From NCBI RefSeq assembly GCF_000761155.1, contig NZ_CP009533.1, positions 4,581,501 to 4,645,500 on the forward strand: a DNA stretch of 64,000 bases. The letters are read 5' to 3'. This document shows positions 35,952-46,810 of the stretch, piece by piece; within the stretch, counting starts at the first letter, position 1; every line of letters begins with the position of its first letter. Below the pieces are notes generated by a model. That model had not been told where the DNA came from. It made no database searches and saw only the letters and a list, made by a program, of their open reading frames with translations. The position numbers and the translations under genes are program-made. This DNA is from Pseudomonas rhizosphaerae (GTDB taxonomy: Bacteria > Pseudomonadota > Gammaproteobacteria > Pseudomonadales > Pseudomonadaceae).

Positions 35952-38597
35952 ATGTCCGATATCGATCTGCGCCTGCGCGAAGACGTGCACCTGCTCGGTG
36001 AGTTGCTGGGCAATACCATTCGCGAGCAGTACGGCGATGCCTTTCTGGAAAAGATCGAGCGCATTCGCCGCGGCGCCAAGGCCGACCGTCGACGGGATCC
36101 GACCGGTGATGCGGTCAGCGCCGAGCTGAGGTCCAGTCTGGACGACCTCGGTGAGGAAGAACTGCTGCCCGTGGCCCGAGCGTTCAACCAATTCCTCAAC
36201 CTGGCCAATATCTGCGAGCAGTACCAACTGATCCGCCGTCGCGACGAGGGCCAGCCTGAACCCTTCGAAAACCTTGCCCTGGGCGAGTTGCTGGGGCGGC
36301 TGACGGCCGCCGGGCATAGCCCCGACGCGTTGGCGCGACAACTGGTGGCGCTGGATATCGAGTTGGTGTTGACCGCCCACCCTACCGAAGTCGCGCGCCG
36401 CACCCTGATCCAGAAATACGACGCGATCGCCGCTCAGCTGGCCTTGCACGACCATCGCGACCTTACCAGCGCCGAACGCAATGCCGTGCGTGAGCGCCTG
36501 CAGCGCCTGATCGCCGAGGCCTGGCACACCGAAGAGATCCGCCGCACCCGGCCGACGCCGGTGGACGAGGCCAAATGGGGCTTCGCGGTCATCGAGAATT
36601 CACTGTGGCAGGCGGTGCCCAACCATCTGCGCCGGGTCGACGCCGCTTTGCAGGCCGCCACCGGGCAACGCTTGCCCCTGGGCGCCGCGCCGATCCGCTT
36701 CGCTTCGTGGATGGGCGGCGACCGCGATGGCAACCCGAATGTCACGGCCAAGGTCACCCGTGAAGTGCTGTTGCTGGCTCGCTGGATGGCAGCCGATCTG
36801 TTTCTGCGCGATGTCGATCAACTGGCCGCCGATCTGTCGATGCAGCAGGCCAGTGCGCCGCTCCTGGCCCATGCACCTGACAGCAGCGAGCCCTACCGCA
36901 CGGTGCTCAAGCAGTTACGCGAGCGCCTGCGGGCCACGCGCAACTGGGCCCATGCGTCGCTGCCGGGCGACCAGCCGGCCGATGCTCAGGTGCTGCAGGA
37001 CAATCGCGAGCTGATCGAGCCGCTGCAGCTGTGCTTCGACTCGCTGCACGCCTGTGGCATGGGCGTGATCGCCGACGGACCGCTGCTGGACTGCCTGCGC
37101 CGCGCCGTGACCTTCGGCCTGTTCCTGGTGCGCCTCGACGTGCGTCAGGACTCGACCCGACATCGCGGGGCGCTGAGCGAGATCACCGAATACCTGGGGC
37201 TGGGTCGCTTCGATGACTGGGACGAGGCAGCACGAATCGACTTTCTGGTGCGTGAGCTGGCCAATCGCCGGCCGCTGCTGCCGACCTGTTTCGAGCCCAG
37301 TGAGGACACCGCCGAAGTGCTCGCCACGTGCCGCGAAGTGGCGGCGGCGCCGGCTGCGTCGTTGGGCTCCTACGTGATCTCCATGGCCGGCGCTGCCTCC
37401 GACGTGCTGGCAGTGCAGCTGCTGCTCAAGGAGTCCGGCCTGCGCCGCTCGATGCGCGTGGTGCCGTTGTTCGAAACCCTGGCCGACCTCGATAACGCCG
37501 GTCCCGTGCTGGAGCGCCTGCTGCAACTGCCCGACTACCGCGGCACGCTGCAAGGTCCGCAGGAAATCATGATCGGCTATTCCGATTCGGCCAAGGATGC
37601 CGGGACCACGGCAGCCGCGTGGGCGCAGTATCGGGCGCAGGAAACCCTGGTGAACATCTGCCAGGCGCACGGCGTCGAGCTGTTGCTGTTCCATGGTCGC
37701 GGCGGCACGGTGGGCCGTGGTGGCGGCCCGGCCCATGCGGCCATCCTCTCGCAACCGCCAGGTTCGGTAGCGGGCCGCTTCCGCACTACCGAGCAGGGGG
37801 AAATGATTCGTTTCAAATTCGGCCTGCCGGATATCGCCGAGCAGAACCTGAACCTGTATGTGGCGGCCGTGCTGGAAGCCACCGTGCTGCCGCCGCCATT
37901 GCCCGAGCCCGCCTGGCGCACGGTCATGGACGAGCTGGCGGGGCAGGGCGTCAAGGCGTACCGGCAGGTGGTGCGTGAGCATCCGCACTTCGTCGAGTAC
38001 TTTCGCCAGGCCACGCCGGAACAGGAGCTTGGCCGACTGCCATTGGGCAGTCGGCCGGCCAAGCGTCGGCAGGGAGGTATCGAGAGCCTGCGAGCCATCC
38101 CGTGGATCTTCGGCTGGACCCAGACCCGGCTGATGCTGCCCGCCTGGCTGGGATGGGAAGCAGCCCTGGGTGCAGCGCTGGCCCGTGGCGAAGGGGATCG
38201 ACTGGCTTCGATGCGCGCGCAGTGGCCATTTTTCCGCACGCGCATCGACATGCTCGAAATGGTACTGGCCAAGGCCGACGCCGAGATTGCGGCCTTGTAC
38301 GACCTGCGTCTGGTCGAGCCTGACTTGCAACCGCTGGGCGCGCAGCTGCGCGACCTATTGTCGCAGTGCTGCACGGCCGTGCTGGGGCTGACCGGGCAGA
38401 CACACCTGCTCGCACACAGCCCGACGACCCTGGAGTTCTTCAGCCTGCGCAATACGTATCTGGATCCGTTGCACCTGCTGCAGGCCGAACTGCTGGCACG
38501 CTCGCGGGCGCGCGAAGCGGCGCTGGACAGCCCTCTGGAACAGGCATTGCTGGTCACCGTGGCCGGTATAGCCGCCGGGCTGCGCAATACCGGTTGA
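35952..38597 (+). CDS. ppc: phosphoenolpyruvate carboxylase
   Basis: 881-aa enzyme making oxaloacetate from PEP and bicarbonate (anaplerosis). Catalytic His143 in [12 protein letters not shown], the glycine-rich loop [14 protein letters not shown] and the lysine/arginine region [10 protein letters not shown] are all present. The C terminus ends RNTG, close to the usual QNTG. ATG 35952 with GGAG 7 nt upstream fits the family start; an ATG two codons earlier is the alternative. The length is normal. Confidence 0.96.
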   Translation: MSDIDLRLREDVHLLGELLGNTIREQYGDAFLEKIERIRRGAKADRRRDPTGDAVSAELRSSLDDLGEEELLPVARAFNQFLNLANICEQYQLIRRRDEGQPEPFENLALGELLGRLTAAGHSPDALARQLVALDIELVLTAHPTEVARRTLIQKYDAIAAQLALHDHRDLTSAERNAVRERLQRLIAEAWHTEEIRRTRPTPVDEAKWGFAVIENSLWQAVPNHLRRVDAALQAATGQRLPLGAAPIRFASWMGGDRDGNPNVTAKVTREVLLLARWMAADLFLRDVDQLAADLSMQQASAPLLAHAPDSSEPYRTVLKQLRERLRATRNWAHASLPGDQPADAQVLQDNRELIEPLQLCFDSLHACGMGVIADGPLLDCLRRAVTFGLFLVRLDVRQDSTRHRGALSEITEYLGLGRFDDWDEAARIDFLVRELANRRPLLPTCFEPSEDTAEVLATCREVAAAPAASLGSYVISMAGAASDVLAVQLLLKESGLRRSMRVVPLFETLADLDNAGPVLERLLQLPDYRGTLQGPQEIMIGYSDSAKDAGTTAAAWAQYRAQETLVNICQAHGVELLLFHGRGGTVGRGGGPAHAAILSQPPGSVAGRFRTTEQGEMIRFKFGLPDIAEQNLNLYVAAVLEATVLPPPLPEPAWRTVMDELAGQGVKAYRQVVREHPHFVEYFRQATPEQELGRLPLGSRPAKRRQGGIESLRAIPWIFGWTQTRLMLPAWLGWEAALGAALARGEGDRLASMRAQWPFFRTRIDMLEMVLAKADAEIAALYDLRLVEPDLQPLGAQLRDLLSQCCTAVLGLTGQTHLLAHSPTTLEFFSLRNTYLDPLHLLQAELLARSRAREAALDSPLEQALLVTVAGIAAGLRNTG

Positions 38598-38770
38598 GTC
38601 ATGTGGTCGATGGGCGCGGCGCGAAAGCGCCGCCGTAGCCACAACCCAGGTGCAACCGATCGGCGGTGACACCTGGTACAACCCCTGCCGGACGCCTTGC
38701 CGGGGCGCGGGTGCCTGCGACTTTCGGTGGCTTGTGTGCCCCGTGCACGCTGTGTATCTTGATCAGCCTT

Positions 38771-38798
38771 TGGCCGTTTTGCGGCCATCATTTTTTTT
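38771..38798 (+). terminator. intrinsic terminator after ppc
   Basis: TGGCCG (38771-38776) / CGGCCA (38782-38787), loop TTTTG, then TCATTTTTTTT. It lies 173 nt after the ppc stop and about 75 nt before adk. The rest of the 276-nt gap shows no gene. Confidence 0.75.
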
Positions 38799-38852
38799 GG
38801 GAAGGGCTTCTGCCGTCAGCGCGGCGGGAGCAGATCTGACGACTATCTATAA

Positions 38853-39521
<669 letters not shown>

Positions 39522-39567
39522 GGAGTGGGCATCGGCACCTGTCGTGTCGGCCACCGCCTTGTCATGA

Positions 39568-39600
39568 ACGGCCCGCTTGCGGGCCGTAGTTGTCTATAAT
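39568..39600 (+). promoter_or_regulatory. hairpin and consensus -10 box upstream of tsaB
   Basis: ACGGCCCG (39568-39575) / CGGGCCGT (39580-39587) is an 8-bp hairpin with a CTTG loop, probably ending adk transcripts. It is followed by a perfect TATAAT at 39595-39600, 32 nt before the tsaB ATG. No good -35 at 17 nt. Confidence 0.5.
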
Positions 39601-39632
39601 CGCCACTTTCCCACATTGCCTGGACCCTTTCG

Positions 39633-40313
39633 ATGACCACCCTGCTGGCCCTGGACACTGCCACTGAAGCCTGCTCCGTCGCTTTGCTGCACGATGGCAA
39701 AGTGTCGAGCCACTATGAAGTGATCCCGCGCCTGCACGCGCAGAAGTTGCTGCCCATGATCAAGACCCTGCTGGCAGAGGCGGGCGTGGCGCTTTCGGCC
39801 GTCGATGCGATCGCTTTCGGGCGTGGGCCGGGCGCGTTCACTGGGGTACGTATCGCGGTGGGCGTGGTCCAGGGCCTGGCGTTCGGCCTGGATCGTCCGG
39901 TGCTGCCAGTGTCCAACCTGGCCCTGCTGGCGCAACGGGCCTGGCGCGAGCACGGCGTCAGCCAGGTCGCGGCCGCCATCGACGCGCGCATGGACGAAGT
40001 GTATTGGGGTTGCTATCAGGAACACGCCGGGGAAATGCGTTTGCAGGGTGAGGAAGGGGTGTTCGCACCCGAACGCGCCCAGTTGCCGCCCCAGGCCACC
40101 GGTAGTTGGTTTGGTGCAGGCACTGGCTGGACCTATGCCGAGCATATTGCCATCGCAACCGTGGGGCGCGACGCCGAATTGCTGCCCCATGCCCAGGACC
40201 TGCTGGAACTGGCGCGTTTCGCCTGGGCTCGAGGCGAAGGACTGCCTGCCGATGGCGCCCAGCCGGTTTACCTGCGGGACAACGTCGCCACGCCGAAAAA
40301 GTCGCTTTTGTAA
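39633..40313 (+). CDS. tsaB: tRNA t6A37 threonylcarbamoyladenosine biosynthesis protein TsaB
   Basis: 226-aa ASKHA-fold protein (YeaZ) that partners TsaD/TsaE in t6A tRNA modification. N terminus LLALDTATEACSVAL, then GRGPGAFTGVRIAVGVVQGLA, with the family's DARMDEVYWG segment. It lacks the metal-binding histidines of TsaD, as expected for TsaB. adk and tsaB are neighbours in many pseudomonads. Confidence 0.94.
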   Translation: MTTLLALDTATEACSVALLHDGKVSSHYEVIPRLHAQKLLPMIKTLLAEAGVALSAVDAIAFGRGPGAFTGVRIAVGVVQGLAFGLDRPVLPVSNLALLAQRAWREHGVSQVAAAIDARMDEVYWGCYQEHAGEMRLQGEEGVFAPERAQLPPQATGSWFGAGTGWTYAEHIAIATVGRDAELLPHAQDLLELARFAWARGEGLPADGAQPVYLRDNVATPKKSLL

Positions 40314-40462
40314 TACACTTCGTCGGCGTTCACGCCCGTAGTGCGCATTTCATCGGCAGAATCTGCCCTGGCGATAAAACTTTGCTGCAATTTGTGGTCT
40401 AGTGATCACTTGGGTCGCTGCACGACGGTGTGGCGGCTTATTTCGACGATCGAGTGAACCTC

Positions 40463-40756
40463 ATGCGTATCGATGGCATTTCCTCCCAGGCTTATCCAAT
40501 CAAGCGCAAGCCGCTTGCGGAAAAGGCGCGGGTGCAGGAATCCGTCGATGACATCGAAGGCGAGTTCGAAACCCCCGCGCAACCCACGGCCCAGCGCTCC
40601 CGCGCACGCGGCGCCAGTGTCCCGGCGCGCCAGCAGGACATGATCTTCCCCCGCTCGATGAGCCGCCGCGCCGCCGACGCTCTGGGCATGTACCTGAGCA
40701 CCCAGGGTTTCGTCGAATGGGACAATGAAGTCCTGGGTCTGGATGTGCATATCTGA
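40463..40756 (+). CDS. conserved hypothetical protein downstream of tsaB
   Basis: 97-aa hydrophilic protein beginning MRIDGISSQAYPIKRK. The middle is low in hydrophobic residues and probably disordered (about 20-60, Pro/Gln/Arg rich). The conserved-looking C terminus has SRRAADALGMYLSTQGFVEWDNEVLGLDVHI in two blocks. ATG 40463 is chosen; an in-frame start 33 nt upstream is less likely. The following DUF72 gene begins 2 nt after its stop, so the two are probably co-translated. Function unknown. Confidence 0.7.
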   Translation: MRIDGISSQAYPIKRKPLAEKARVQESVDDIEGEFETPAQPTAQRSRARGASVPARQQDMIFPRSMSRRAADALGMYLSTQGFVEWDNEVLGLDVHI

Positions 40757-40758
40757 CT

Positions 40759-41622
40759 GTGCCCAGCCTGCCTTATTTCATCGGTTGTCCTTCGTGGAGT
40801 GAAAACGCCTGGCGCGATTACTTCTATCCACGTGATGCGCGCCCCCCTGATTTCCTCGCACTCTACGGCCAAGTGTTCAACGCCGTGGAGGGCAACACCA
40901 CGTTCTACGCACGGCCCGCGCCCAGTACGGTGGAACGCTGGGCCACGAGCATGCCGCCTGAGTTCCGCTTCACGGCAAAGCTGCCGCGCGACATCAGCCA
41001 CGGTGGTGATCTGCGCGAGCAATTGGGCGCGGCGGAGGATTTCTGCCGACTACTCGCGCCCCTGGGCGACCGGGTAGCACCTCTGTGGCTGCAGTTGCCG
41101 GCGTCGTTCGCACCGTGGCGACTGGCGGAGTTGATCGGCTTCATCGACATCCTGCAGCGGCCTCTTGCCGTGGAAGTCCGTCATGGTGCGTTTTTCGCCC
41201 GTGGTGACGAAGAGCGCCTGCTCAACAACTTGCTGCGCGAGCGCAATGTCGAGCGTATCTGCCTGGACCCCCGGGCCTTGTTCAGCTGTACTTCGGATGC
41301 ACCCGCCGTGCTCCATGCCCAGGCCAAGAAACCTCGTGTGCCGCCGCGTCCGGCGGCGTTCAGCAACAGCCCGCAAGTACGTTTCATCGGCCACCCGCAG
41401 TTGGAGGCGAACGAGCCTTTCCTGACGCCTTGGGTGGAGAAGATCGCTGGCTGGATCGAAGAAGGGCGCACGCCCTACATCTTTCTGCACACGGCCGACA
41501 ACCTGCTGGCGCCGGCCTTGGCCCGGCGCTTCCACGCGCGCCTGATGGAACGTTTGCCCGGTCTGCCAGCCTTAATGGAACTGCCTCGGGAGCCGCAGAC
41601 GGCGCAGCTTGGCCTGCTCTGA
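40759..41622 (+). CDS. DUF72 (YecE-like) TIM-barrel protein
   Basis: 287-aa DUF72 family protein. Typical segments: FIGCPSWSENAWRDYFYP at the N terminus, a VEGNTTFYARP block, PPEFRFTAKLPRDISH, and LAVEVRH. The family has a TIM-barrel fold and no settled function. The start codon is GTG at 40759, 2 nt after the upstream stop. C-terminal FLHTADNLLAP is also a family block. Confidence 0.85.
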   Translation: MPSLPYFIGCPSWSENAWRDYFYPRDARPPDFLALYGQVFNAVEGNTTFYARPAPSTVERWATSMPPEFRFTAKLPRDISHGGDLREQLGAAEDFCRLLAPLGDRVAPLWLQLPASFAPWRLAELIGFIDILQRPLAVEVRHGAFFARGDEERLLNNLLRERNVERICLDPRALFSCTSDAPAVLHAQAKKPRVPPRPAAFSNSPQVRFIGHPQLEANEPFLTPWVEKIAGWIEEGRTPYIFLHTADNLLAPALARRFHARLMERLPGLPALMELPREPQTAQLGLL

Positions 41623-41670
41623 CCCTCTACCCGCGGCGGTTTTCTTCAGCTATGCCGAGCAGAGGTCGAT

Positions 41671-42360
41671 GTGCTGCGATTGCTGATCATCCTGCTGGTG
41701 CTGGCCGCCGGCCCCGTTGCTGTATGGCGGGGCTGGATCGAGGTGCCCGATCGGTGGAACCCGTGGGCGCCGCTGGACATTGCCGAGCCGGTGAATTTCC
41801 TGACGCGCTACAAGCTTGGGCGCTTGCAGAGTGATCCACAGCTGTGCGTACAAGCGCTGGCGACGTCAAGCGTGCGCTACAGCGTACAGGCCGACAGCCC
41901 GGCCGATGCCAAGTGCCCGTTGGTCAATGTGTTGCGCGTGCAGGGCAGTGACGTCAGATTGAGCAGCAGCTTCCTGGCGACCTGTCCGGTGGTGGTGGCG
42001 TTCGCCATGTTCGAGCGCCAGGCGCTGCAACCGGCGGCACAGGCCGTGTTTGGCCAGGCGGTGACGCAGGTCGATCATCTGGGCAGCTTTGCCTGCCGCA
42101 ATATCTATGGCCGCAGCGAAGGGCGCCTGAGCCAGCATGCGACCGCCAATGCCCTGGACATCGCCGGGTTTCGCCTGGCCGATGGGCGCCGCATCAACGT
42201 GCTCAAGGATTGGCCTGGCGACGACGCCAATGCGCGCTTCCTGCGCCAGGTTCGCGATGGCGCCTGCAAACATTTCAACACCGTCCTGGGCCCCGAATAC
42301 AACGCTGCCCATCGCAACCATTTCCACCTCGACATGGGCGGCTGGAGCGTCTGCCGCTGA
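41671..42360 (+). CDS. extensin-like C-terminal domain protein
   Basis: 229-aa protein with one N-terminal membrane anchor or uncleaved signal (about 2-20, RLLIILLVLAAGPVAVW) and an extensin-like C-terminal domain (about 55-228) with six or more cysteines. HATANALDIAGFRLADG and the terminal RNHFHLDMGG resemble the zinc site of LAS/VanY-type peptidases (His, Asp, His-x-His), suggesting a cell-wall peptidase-like fold. GTG 41671 has AGAGG 5 nt upstream. Substrate unknown. Confidence 0.8.
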   Translation: MLRLLIILLVLAAGPVAVWRGWIEVPDRWNPWAPLDIAEPVNFLTRYKLGRLQSDPQLCVQALATSSVRYSVQADSPADAKCPLVNVLRVQGSDVRLSSSFLATCPVVVAFAMFERQALQPAAQAVFGQAVTQVDHLGSFACRNIYGRSEGRLSQHATANALDIAGFRLADGRRINVLKDWPGDDANARFLRQVRDGACKHFNTVLGPEYNAAHRNHFHLDMGGWSVCR

Positions 42361-42394
42361 TCCGTGTTCATTCCAGGTCACCGCGCCGCGCCCG

Positions 42395-42474
42395 GACGCG
42401 GCTCGCGCCGCTGCTACAGGGGATCGGGTGCGTCTGGAAAACATGGCCCGTGTAGCAACGGCGCAAGCCGCGTC
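42395..42474. repeat. REP doublet (REPIN-like), orientation A
   Basis: Two inverted palindromic units: 42395-42422 (begins GACGCGGCTCGCGCC, ends CTACAGGGG) and 42451-42474 (begins TGTAGCAACGGCGC, ends GCCGCGTC). Each unit can itself fold (GCGGC-TCGC-GCCGC). The same unit occurs at 58239-58331 in the opposite arrangement. It lies in the 149-nt gap between two convergent genes, typical for Pseudomonas REPs. Confidence 0.85.
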
Positions 42475-42509
42475 GGCGGTGCATGCGGACTTTCTGGATG
42501 ACGCGCCGG

Positions 42510-43124
42510 TCAGGCGGCTTGGCGGATGTTGTTCAATACGGCGGGGCGCATCCAGCTCAGGTCCAGTTCCAGCGCGTGGCATTGCTCGTCGATGGTTTCC
42601 TGTGCGAGCGGCATAGAAGCTTGCGCCAACTGCCAGTCCAGCTCGGCAATCGGCAAGTGCAGCGCACGAGGCATCGGTGCCGGGCCCGGTTGCGACACCT
42701 GGCCCCCGTGGTTCAGCACCAGCGGACGAACCCAGCGGCTGTCGAACGCCAAGTGAGCCTGTTGGGCCAGCACGTCCTGTTCAGGCAACGGCTTGGCGGG
42801 CTTGTCCAGCAGCGCCAACTCCAACTCGGCCTTTGGCAGAAACATGGGCTCGGGCGGCTTGACCTCGGTGTCGCGCACATCACACAAACGCTGCAGCAGA
42901 ATATGCGCAAGGATCTCGCTGCCGGCACTGGGCTCTGTCGCCGATTCGCTGGCAGCCGCTGCAGGCGCCTGACCCTGCGCTCGCCCTTCGCAATGCTCAG
43001 TCAATGCCTGGGCGAAGAAGTCCTGCCACAGCGCGCTCGCCGCACCCAGGGTCTGGATGTTGTGCTGGCTGAAGTCGCCAATGGGCGAAATGTAACCTGG
43101 CGCTGTGGAATTGATGGCGGACAT
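42510..43124 (-). CDS. hypothetical protein beside rsmJ
   Basis: 204-aa soluble protein that I do not recognise. It has no signal peptide. Visible features: [26 protein letters not shown] in the N-terminal part, an Ala-rich linker (about 50-68), two similar acidic/proline segments and the C-terminal [18 protein letters not shown], which echoes an internal [14 protein letters not shown] (internal repeat of a W-x-RPxVLN motif). Divergent from rsmJ. ATG 43124 is chosen over a GTG four codons upstream. Confidence 0.65.
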   Translation of the reverse strand: MSAINSTAPGYISPIGDFSQHNIQTLGAASALWQDFFAQALTEHCEGRAQGQAPAAAASESATEPSAGSEILAHILLQRLCDVRDTEVKPPEPMFLPKAELELALLDKPAKPLPEQDVLAQQAHLAFDSRWVRPLVLNHGGQVSQPGPAPMPRALHLPIAELDWQLAQASMPLAQETIDEQCHALELDLSWMRPAVLNNIRQAA

Positions 43125-43219
43125 GGCACTCGACACGCTTGGGCTCTGGCAAAATGCCTGGCAAAGTTCTTATCGGCGGCAGGCGCCGATCTTTTAGCCT
43201 TTCGATACAGGAATCTTCA

Positions 43220-44002
43220 GTGGAGCAGCAAGCAGGTGGTCGCATCCAGGTCCAGGCGCAGAACGACGCCTGGGAACCGCAAGCCGAACAGTGGTCGCAA
43301 CGGCTGGACCTGCCTCGACATCTGCCCGATGCCGATTTCACTTTGCAGGTAAGCGAAAACGGCCTGCAACTGCAACAACTGGGCGCAGACGCACCCGGGC
43401 CCGTACGTGTGGACTTCGTCGAAGGCGCAGTGGCCCATCGCCGGCTATACGGCGGCGGCAGTGGCCAGATGATCGCCAAGGCCGTTGGCGTACAGCCCGG
43501 TGTTCGACCGCAGGTACTGGATGCCACGGCGGGCCTGGGCAAGGACGCATTCGTGCTGGCCAGCCTGGGCTGCGACATGAGCCTGATAGAGCGCCAGCCG
43601 ATCATTGCTGCGCTGCTCGAGGATGGGCTGGCCCGTGCCCAGGGTGATCCGGAAGTCGGCGCCATCGTTGCGCGCATGCGGCTGCTCAAGGGCAACTCGA
43701 TCCAGGTCATGCAGCAGTGGCAGGGCGAAGCGCCTCAGGTGATCTACCTGGACCCGATGTTCCCCCATCGGGAGAAAAGCGCGCTGGTGAAAAAGGAAAT
43801 GCGCCTGTTCCGCCCGTTGGTCGGCGATGACATGGATGCCCCCGCTCTGTTGGCCGCTGCGTTGGCTCTGGCCAGCCATCGGGTGGTGGTCAAGCGACCG
43901 CGCAAGGCGCCGTGCATCGAAGGCATCAAACCCAGCCATGCACTGGAAGGTAAGTCCAGTCGTTACGATATCTACCCGAAGAAAGCACTCAAGCCGGCAT
44001 GA
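43220..44002 (+). CDS. rsmJ: 16S rRNA (guanine(1516)-N(2))-methyltransferase
   Basis: 260-aa SAM-dependent methyltransferase of the RsmJ (YhiQ) family. SAM motif [16 protein letters not shown], catalytic YLDPMFP, and the family C terminus [16 protein letters not shown] are seen. GTG 43220 with AGGAA 6 nt upstream starts the protein at its conserved N terminus; an upstream in-frame extension looks non-coding. Confidence 0.93.
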   Translation: MEQQAGGRIQVQAQNDAWEPQAEQWSQRLDLPRHLPDADFTLQVSENGLQLQQLGADAPGPVRVDFVEGAVAHRRLYGGGSGQMIAKAVGVQPGVRPQVLDATAGLGKDAFVLASLGCDMSLIERQPIIAALLEDGLARAQGDPEVGAIVARMRLLKGNSIQVMQQWQGEAPQVIYLDPMFPHREKSALVKKEMRLFRPLVGDDMDAPALLAAALALASHRVVVKRPRKAPCIEGIKPSHALEGKSSRYDIYPKKALKPA

Positions 44003-44102
44003 GAAGGTGCACTGGGTTGTAGGCACAGGCGACCTTTCATGCCCGCGGCGGCGTAGGATCAGTCCTGATTTTTCCCGTCACGGTTTTAGCTCGGTAGCCT
44101 CA

Positions 44103-44121
44103 AATAGAATCAAGTCTCATT
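44103..44121 (+). promoter_or_regulatory. candidate Fur box upstream of the TonB receptor
   Basis: AATAGAATCAAGTCTCATT matches the right half of the Fur 19-mer well (TCTCATT) and the left half poorly. It lies 18 nt before the receptor ATG. Expected for an iron-repressed siderophore receptor, but only a partial match. Confidence 0.5.
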
Positions 44122-44139
44122 TGTAGTGAGGCTGTATAC

Positions 44140-46329
44140 ATGTACCGTTCTACAGGAGTTTGCACGTTGCCCCGCCGGTCGGCGCTGGGCCTGGCGTTGA
44201 TCGGTTGCGCCGCGGGCGCCCATGCCCATGAGGGGCATGAATCGCTGGTGCTGGACAAGCTGAGCGTTACCGGCAAGCAGGCTGCGCCGCCTTATCAGGT
44301 CCAGCGCTCGGCTTCGGCCAAATACGCGGTACCGCTGTTGGACGTGCCGCAAACGGTCACCGTGGTCCCACGCCAGGTCATCCGCGAACAGAACGCCCTG
44401 GGTTTGCGTCGAGCGCTGTCCAACGTTTCCGGAATCTCTTTCAACGCAGGCGAGGGCGGGGGCGGCTCGGGTGACAGCATCAACATCCGTGGCTTCAGCG
44501 CCAACGCCAACCTCCAGATCGATGGCCTGCGCGACTCTGCACAGACCAGCCGCAGCGACCTGTTCAACCTGGAGCAGCTCGAGGTCATGAAGGGCCCTGG
44601 CTCGGTGTTCGGCGGCGCCGGCACCACCGGCGGGGCCATCAACCTGATCACCAAGCTGCCGGTCGCCGACAGTTTCACCGAGCTGGGCGCCGGTGTCGGC
44701 ACCGATCGCTATCGTCGCCTGACCCTCGACACCAACCAGCAACTGCACGACCTGGGCGACGGCACCCTGTTTCGTCTCAACCTGATGGCCCACGAGAACC
44801 ACGTGCCGGGTCGCGACCGCATCGAACAGCAACGCTGGGGGCTGGCGCCTTCCCTGACCTTCGGGCACGGCAGCGACACGCGCCTGACGCTCAGCTATTT
44901 CCACCAAAGCGATGACAACCTGCCCGACTACGGCGTGCCCGCCCGCGATGGCAAGCGCCTGCCGGGGGTCAAGACCAGCCACTACTACGGCTGGCGCAAC
45001 CTGGACCAGGAACGTGCCGACACCGACAGCCTGACGGTCAGGTACGAGCACGACCTGAACCCTGACTGGAGCGTGCAAAATCTTTCGCGCATCAGCCAGG
45101 TCGACCGCGATGCCACGGTGTCCGCTTCCCACGTCAAGCTGGCCAAGCTTCCGGCGTTGCGTTACCTGCCGGCAGGGCCGCAGGCTTATCGACGCGACGT
45201 GCAGACCCGCCTGGCCATGAACCAGACCAGCCTCACCGGCCACTTCGATACCTTCGGCCTGGGCAACACGCTGGTAGTGGGTGCCGAGCTGTCCCGCGAA
45301 ACCTACGACCGCAGGGCTTCGGGCTATGCCGTGGAGTCGTTCTACCCGGCCAACGGCTACGATCTGGCTAATCCACCGGGCCACTGGAGCGGGCCGAAGG
45401 TCAAGTCGCCGACCAGCGTGGCGCACAACAGCATGGTCGATCAGGCGCTGTACGTGTTCGACACCCTGGCCCTGAACGAGCAGTGGGATGTCAGCCTCGG
45501 CCTGCGCTACGACCACATGCGCGCCCGAGCCAACAGCCGCTCCAGCAGCGGGGCTCGGAGCCAGGCCGGCTCCACCGAAGGTGTGTTCAGCCAACGTGCG
45601 GGGCTGGTCTATAAACCCACCGAGAACGGCCGCTTCTATGTGGCTTACGGCACCTCGTTCAACCCCTCGGCCGAAAACCTGCTGACCTATGGCGGTGGCC
45701 TGTCCGAAAGCACCCAGAGCCTGGAACCGGAGAAGGGAAAAACCTGGGAGCTGGGCAGCAAATGGCAATTGCTCGATGAGCGCCTGCAACTGGAAGCCGC
45801 GCTATTCCGAGTGGTCAAGGACAACGTTCGCGAGCGCCTCAGCGACGGCACCAACCTGCTCGCGGGCAAGCAGCGCGTGCAAGGGCTGGAACTGGCCGCC
45901 ACAGGCGAGTTGACCGAGCAGTGGCACGTGTTCGCCAACTACACGCTGCAGGACAGCGAGACGCTCGAATCGGTGGCAACGCCCAAGCGGGTAGGTCAGG
46001 CACTGAAGAACACCGCGCCGCGCTCCTTCAACCTGTGGACTGCCTACCAGCTTCCGAGCGACATCACCCTGGCCTACGGTGTGCGCCACGTCGGCAAGCG
46101 CAACCTCACCTCTGAGGATCAGGCCAAGCTCGACGCCTACTGGGTACACGATGCGATGCTTGGCTATAGGGCTTCGGACAATCTCGAACTGCAACTGAAC
46201 CTGAGCAACCTGACCGACAAGAAATACGTCGAGCGGGTGCGTACCGTCATAGGCAGCGACACTCGCTCCTCGGCCGTGGAGTACGGCGACGGTCGCGCGG
46301 CGGTGCTCAGCAGCGTCTATCGATTCTGA
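44140..46329 (+). CDS. TonB-dependent siderophore receptor (Fiu-like)
   Basis: 729-aa outer-membrane receptor. Signal peptide ends AGAHA; a plug domain (about 55-165) has DVPQTVTVVPRQVI and MKGPGSVFGGAGTTGGAINLI-type blocks; a 22-strand barrel ends in the aromatic terminus VYRF. There is no N-terminal FecA-type signalling domain, so it is not coupled to an ECF sigma factor. The layout and motifs resemble catecholate receptors such as Fiu. ATG 44140 has GAGG at 44128-44131. A TTG at 44167 with a better AGGAG (44154-44158) is a real alternative and would give a shorter signal peptide. No transporter genes beside it. Confidence 0.88.
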   Translation: MYRSTGVCTLPRRSALGLALIGCAAGAHAHEGHESLVLDKLSVTGKQAAPPYQVQRSASAKYAVPLLDVPQTVTVVPRQVIREQNALGLRRALSNVSGISFNAGEGGGGSGDSINIRGFSANANLQIDGLRDSAQTSRSDLFNLEQLEVMKGPGSVFGGAGTTGGAINLITKLPVADSFTELGAGVGTDRYRRLTLDTNQQLHDLGDGTLFRLNLMAHENHVPGRDRIEQQRWGLAPSLTFGHGSDTRLTLSYFHQSDDNLPDYGVPARDGKRLPGVKTSHYYGWRNLDQERADTDSLTVRYEHDLNPDWSVQNLSRISQVDRDATVSASHVKLAKLPALRYLPAGPQAYRRDVQTRLAMNQTSLTGHFDTFGLGNTLVVGAELSRETYDRRASGYAVESFYPANGYDLANPPGHWSGPKVKSPTSVAHNSMVDQALYVFDTLALNEQWDVSLGLRYDHMRARANSRSSSGARSQAGSTEGVFSQRAGLVYKPTENGRFYVAYGTSFNPSAENLLTYGGGLSESTQSLEPEKGKTWELGSKWQLLDERLQLEAALFRVVKDNVRERLSDGTNLLAGKQRVQGLELAATGELTEQWHVFANYTLQDSETLESVATPKRVGQALKNTAPRSFNLWTAYQLPSDITLAYGVRHVGKRNLTSEDQAKLDAYWVHDAMLGYRASDNLELQLNLSNLTDKKYVERVRTVIGSDTRSSAVEYGDGRAAVLSSVYRF

Positions 46330-46347
46330 ACACCGGCGCCGTCGTCA

Positions 46348-46749
46348 TTACCGTGAAGCGGCATCCATGCGGATGCGCAATGGCTGCTCATCCTTGCCAT
46401 CCAGCGTCACGCCGTGATGCTGGGTGCTGATGAACAACAGGTGCCCGTCGGCTTCAACGCGGGCACTCACTGAATAGCGATGCCCCGGCTTGACCTGGGC
46501 CGGGTCGTATTCCAATTTGAACGGCAGCGGCACCTGGCCGGTGATGGGGCCGCTTTGCCGGGCCAGGGCGACGGCAGGTGCGTCTGCCAGCGACACGTCC
46601 TGCAGGCTCACGGTCAAGACCGCCGAAGGCGGCAGGGCGATGCGCTGCAGATAGAACGCTTCCCCTTCGAGCGTGGCTTTGGGTGCAGGCTGCAAGCTGC
46701 TGCAGGCACCGATGAGGGCGCTGAGTACGATCAGTGAAAGGCGTTTCAT
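46348..46749 (-). CDS. YbaY-family lipoprotein
   Basis: 133-aa lipoprotein with lipobox LIGAC (Cys16) and one YbaY-type beta domain: EGEAFYLQRIALPPSAVLTVSLQDVSLAD across two blocks and YSVSARVEADGHLLFIST. The family is periplasmic, of uncertain function. GGAG precedes the ATG. It lies 61 nt downstream of plsB on the same strand, and 18 nt from the convergent receptor gene with no visible terminator between. Confidence 0.83.
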   Translation of the reverse strand: MKRLSLIVLSALIGACSSLQPAPKATLEGEAFYLQRIALPPSAVLTVSLQDVSLADAPAVALARQSGPITGQVPLPFKLEYDPAQVKPGHRYSVSARVEADGHLLFISTQHHGVTLDGKDEQPLRIRMDAASR

Positions 46750-46810
46750 GGCTATCTCCGTTTTACAATATCAGCCGTCGGGCAAAAGCATAGGCAAACA
46801 CCCTCGTCGG

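Noticed and set aside
42395..42474. Short repeats considered as CRISPR or IS remnants
   Set aside because: Only two inverted units with internal palindromes and no spacers, cas genes or transposase; they fit REP sequences.
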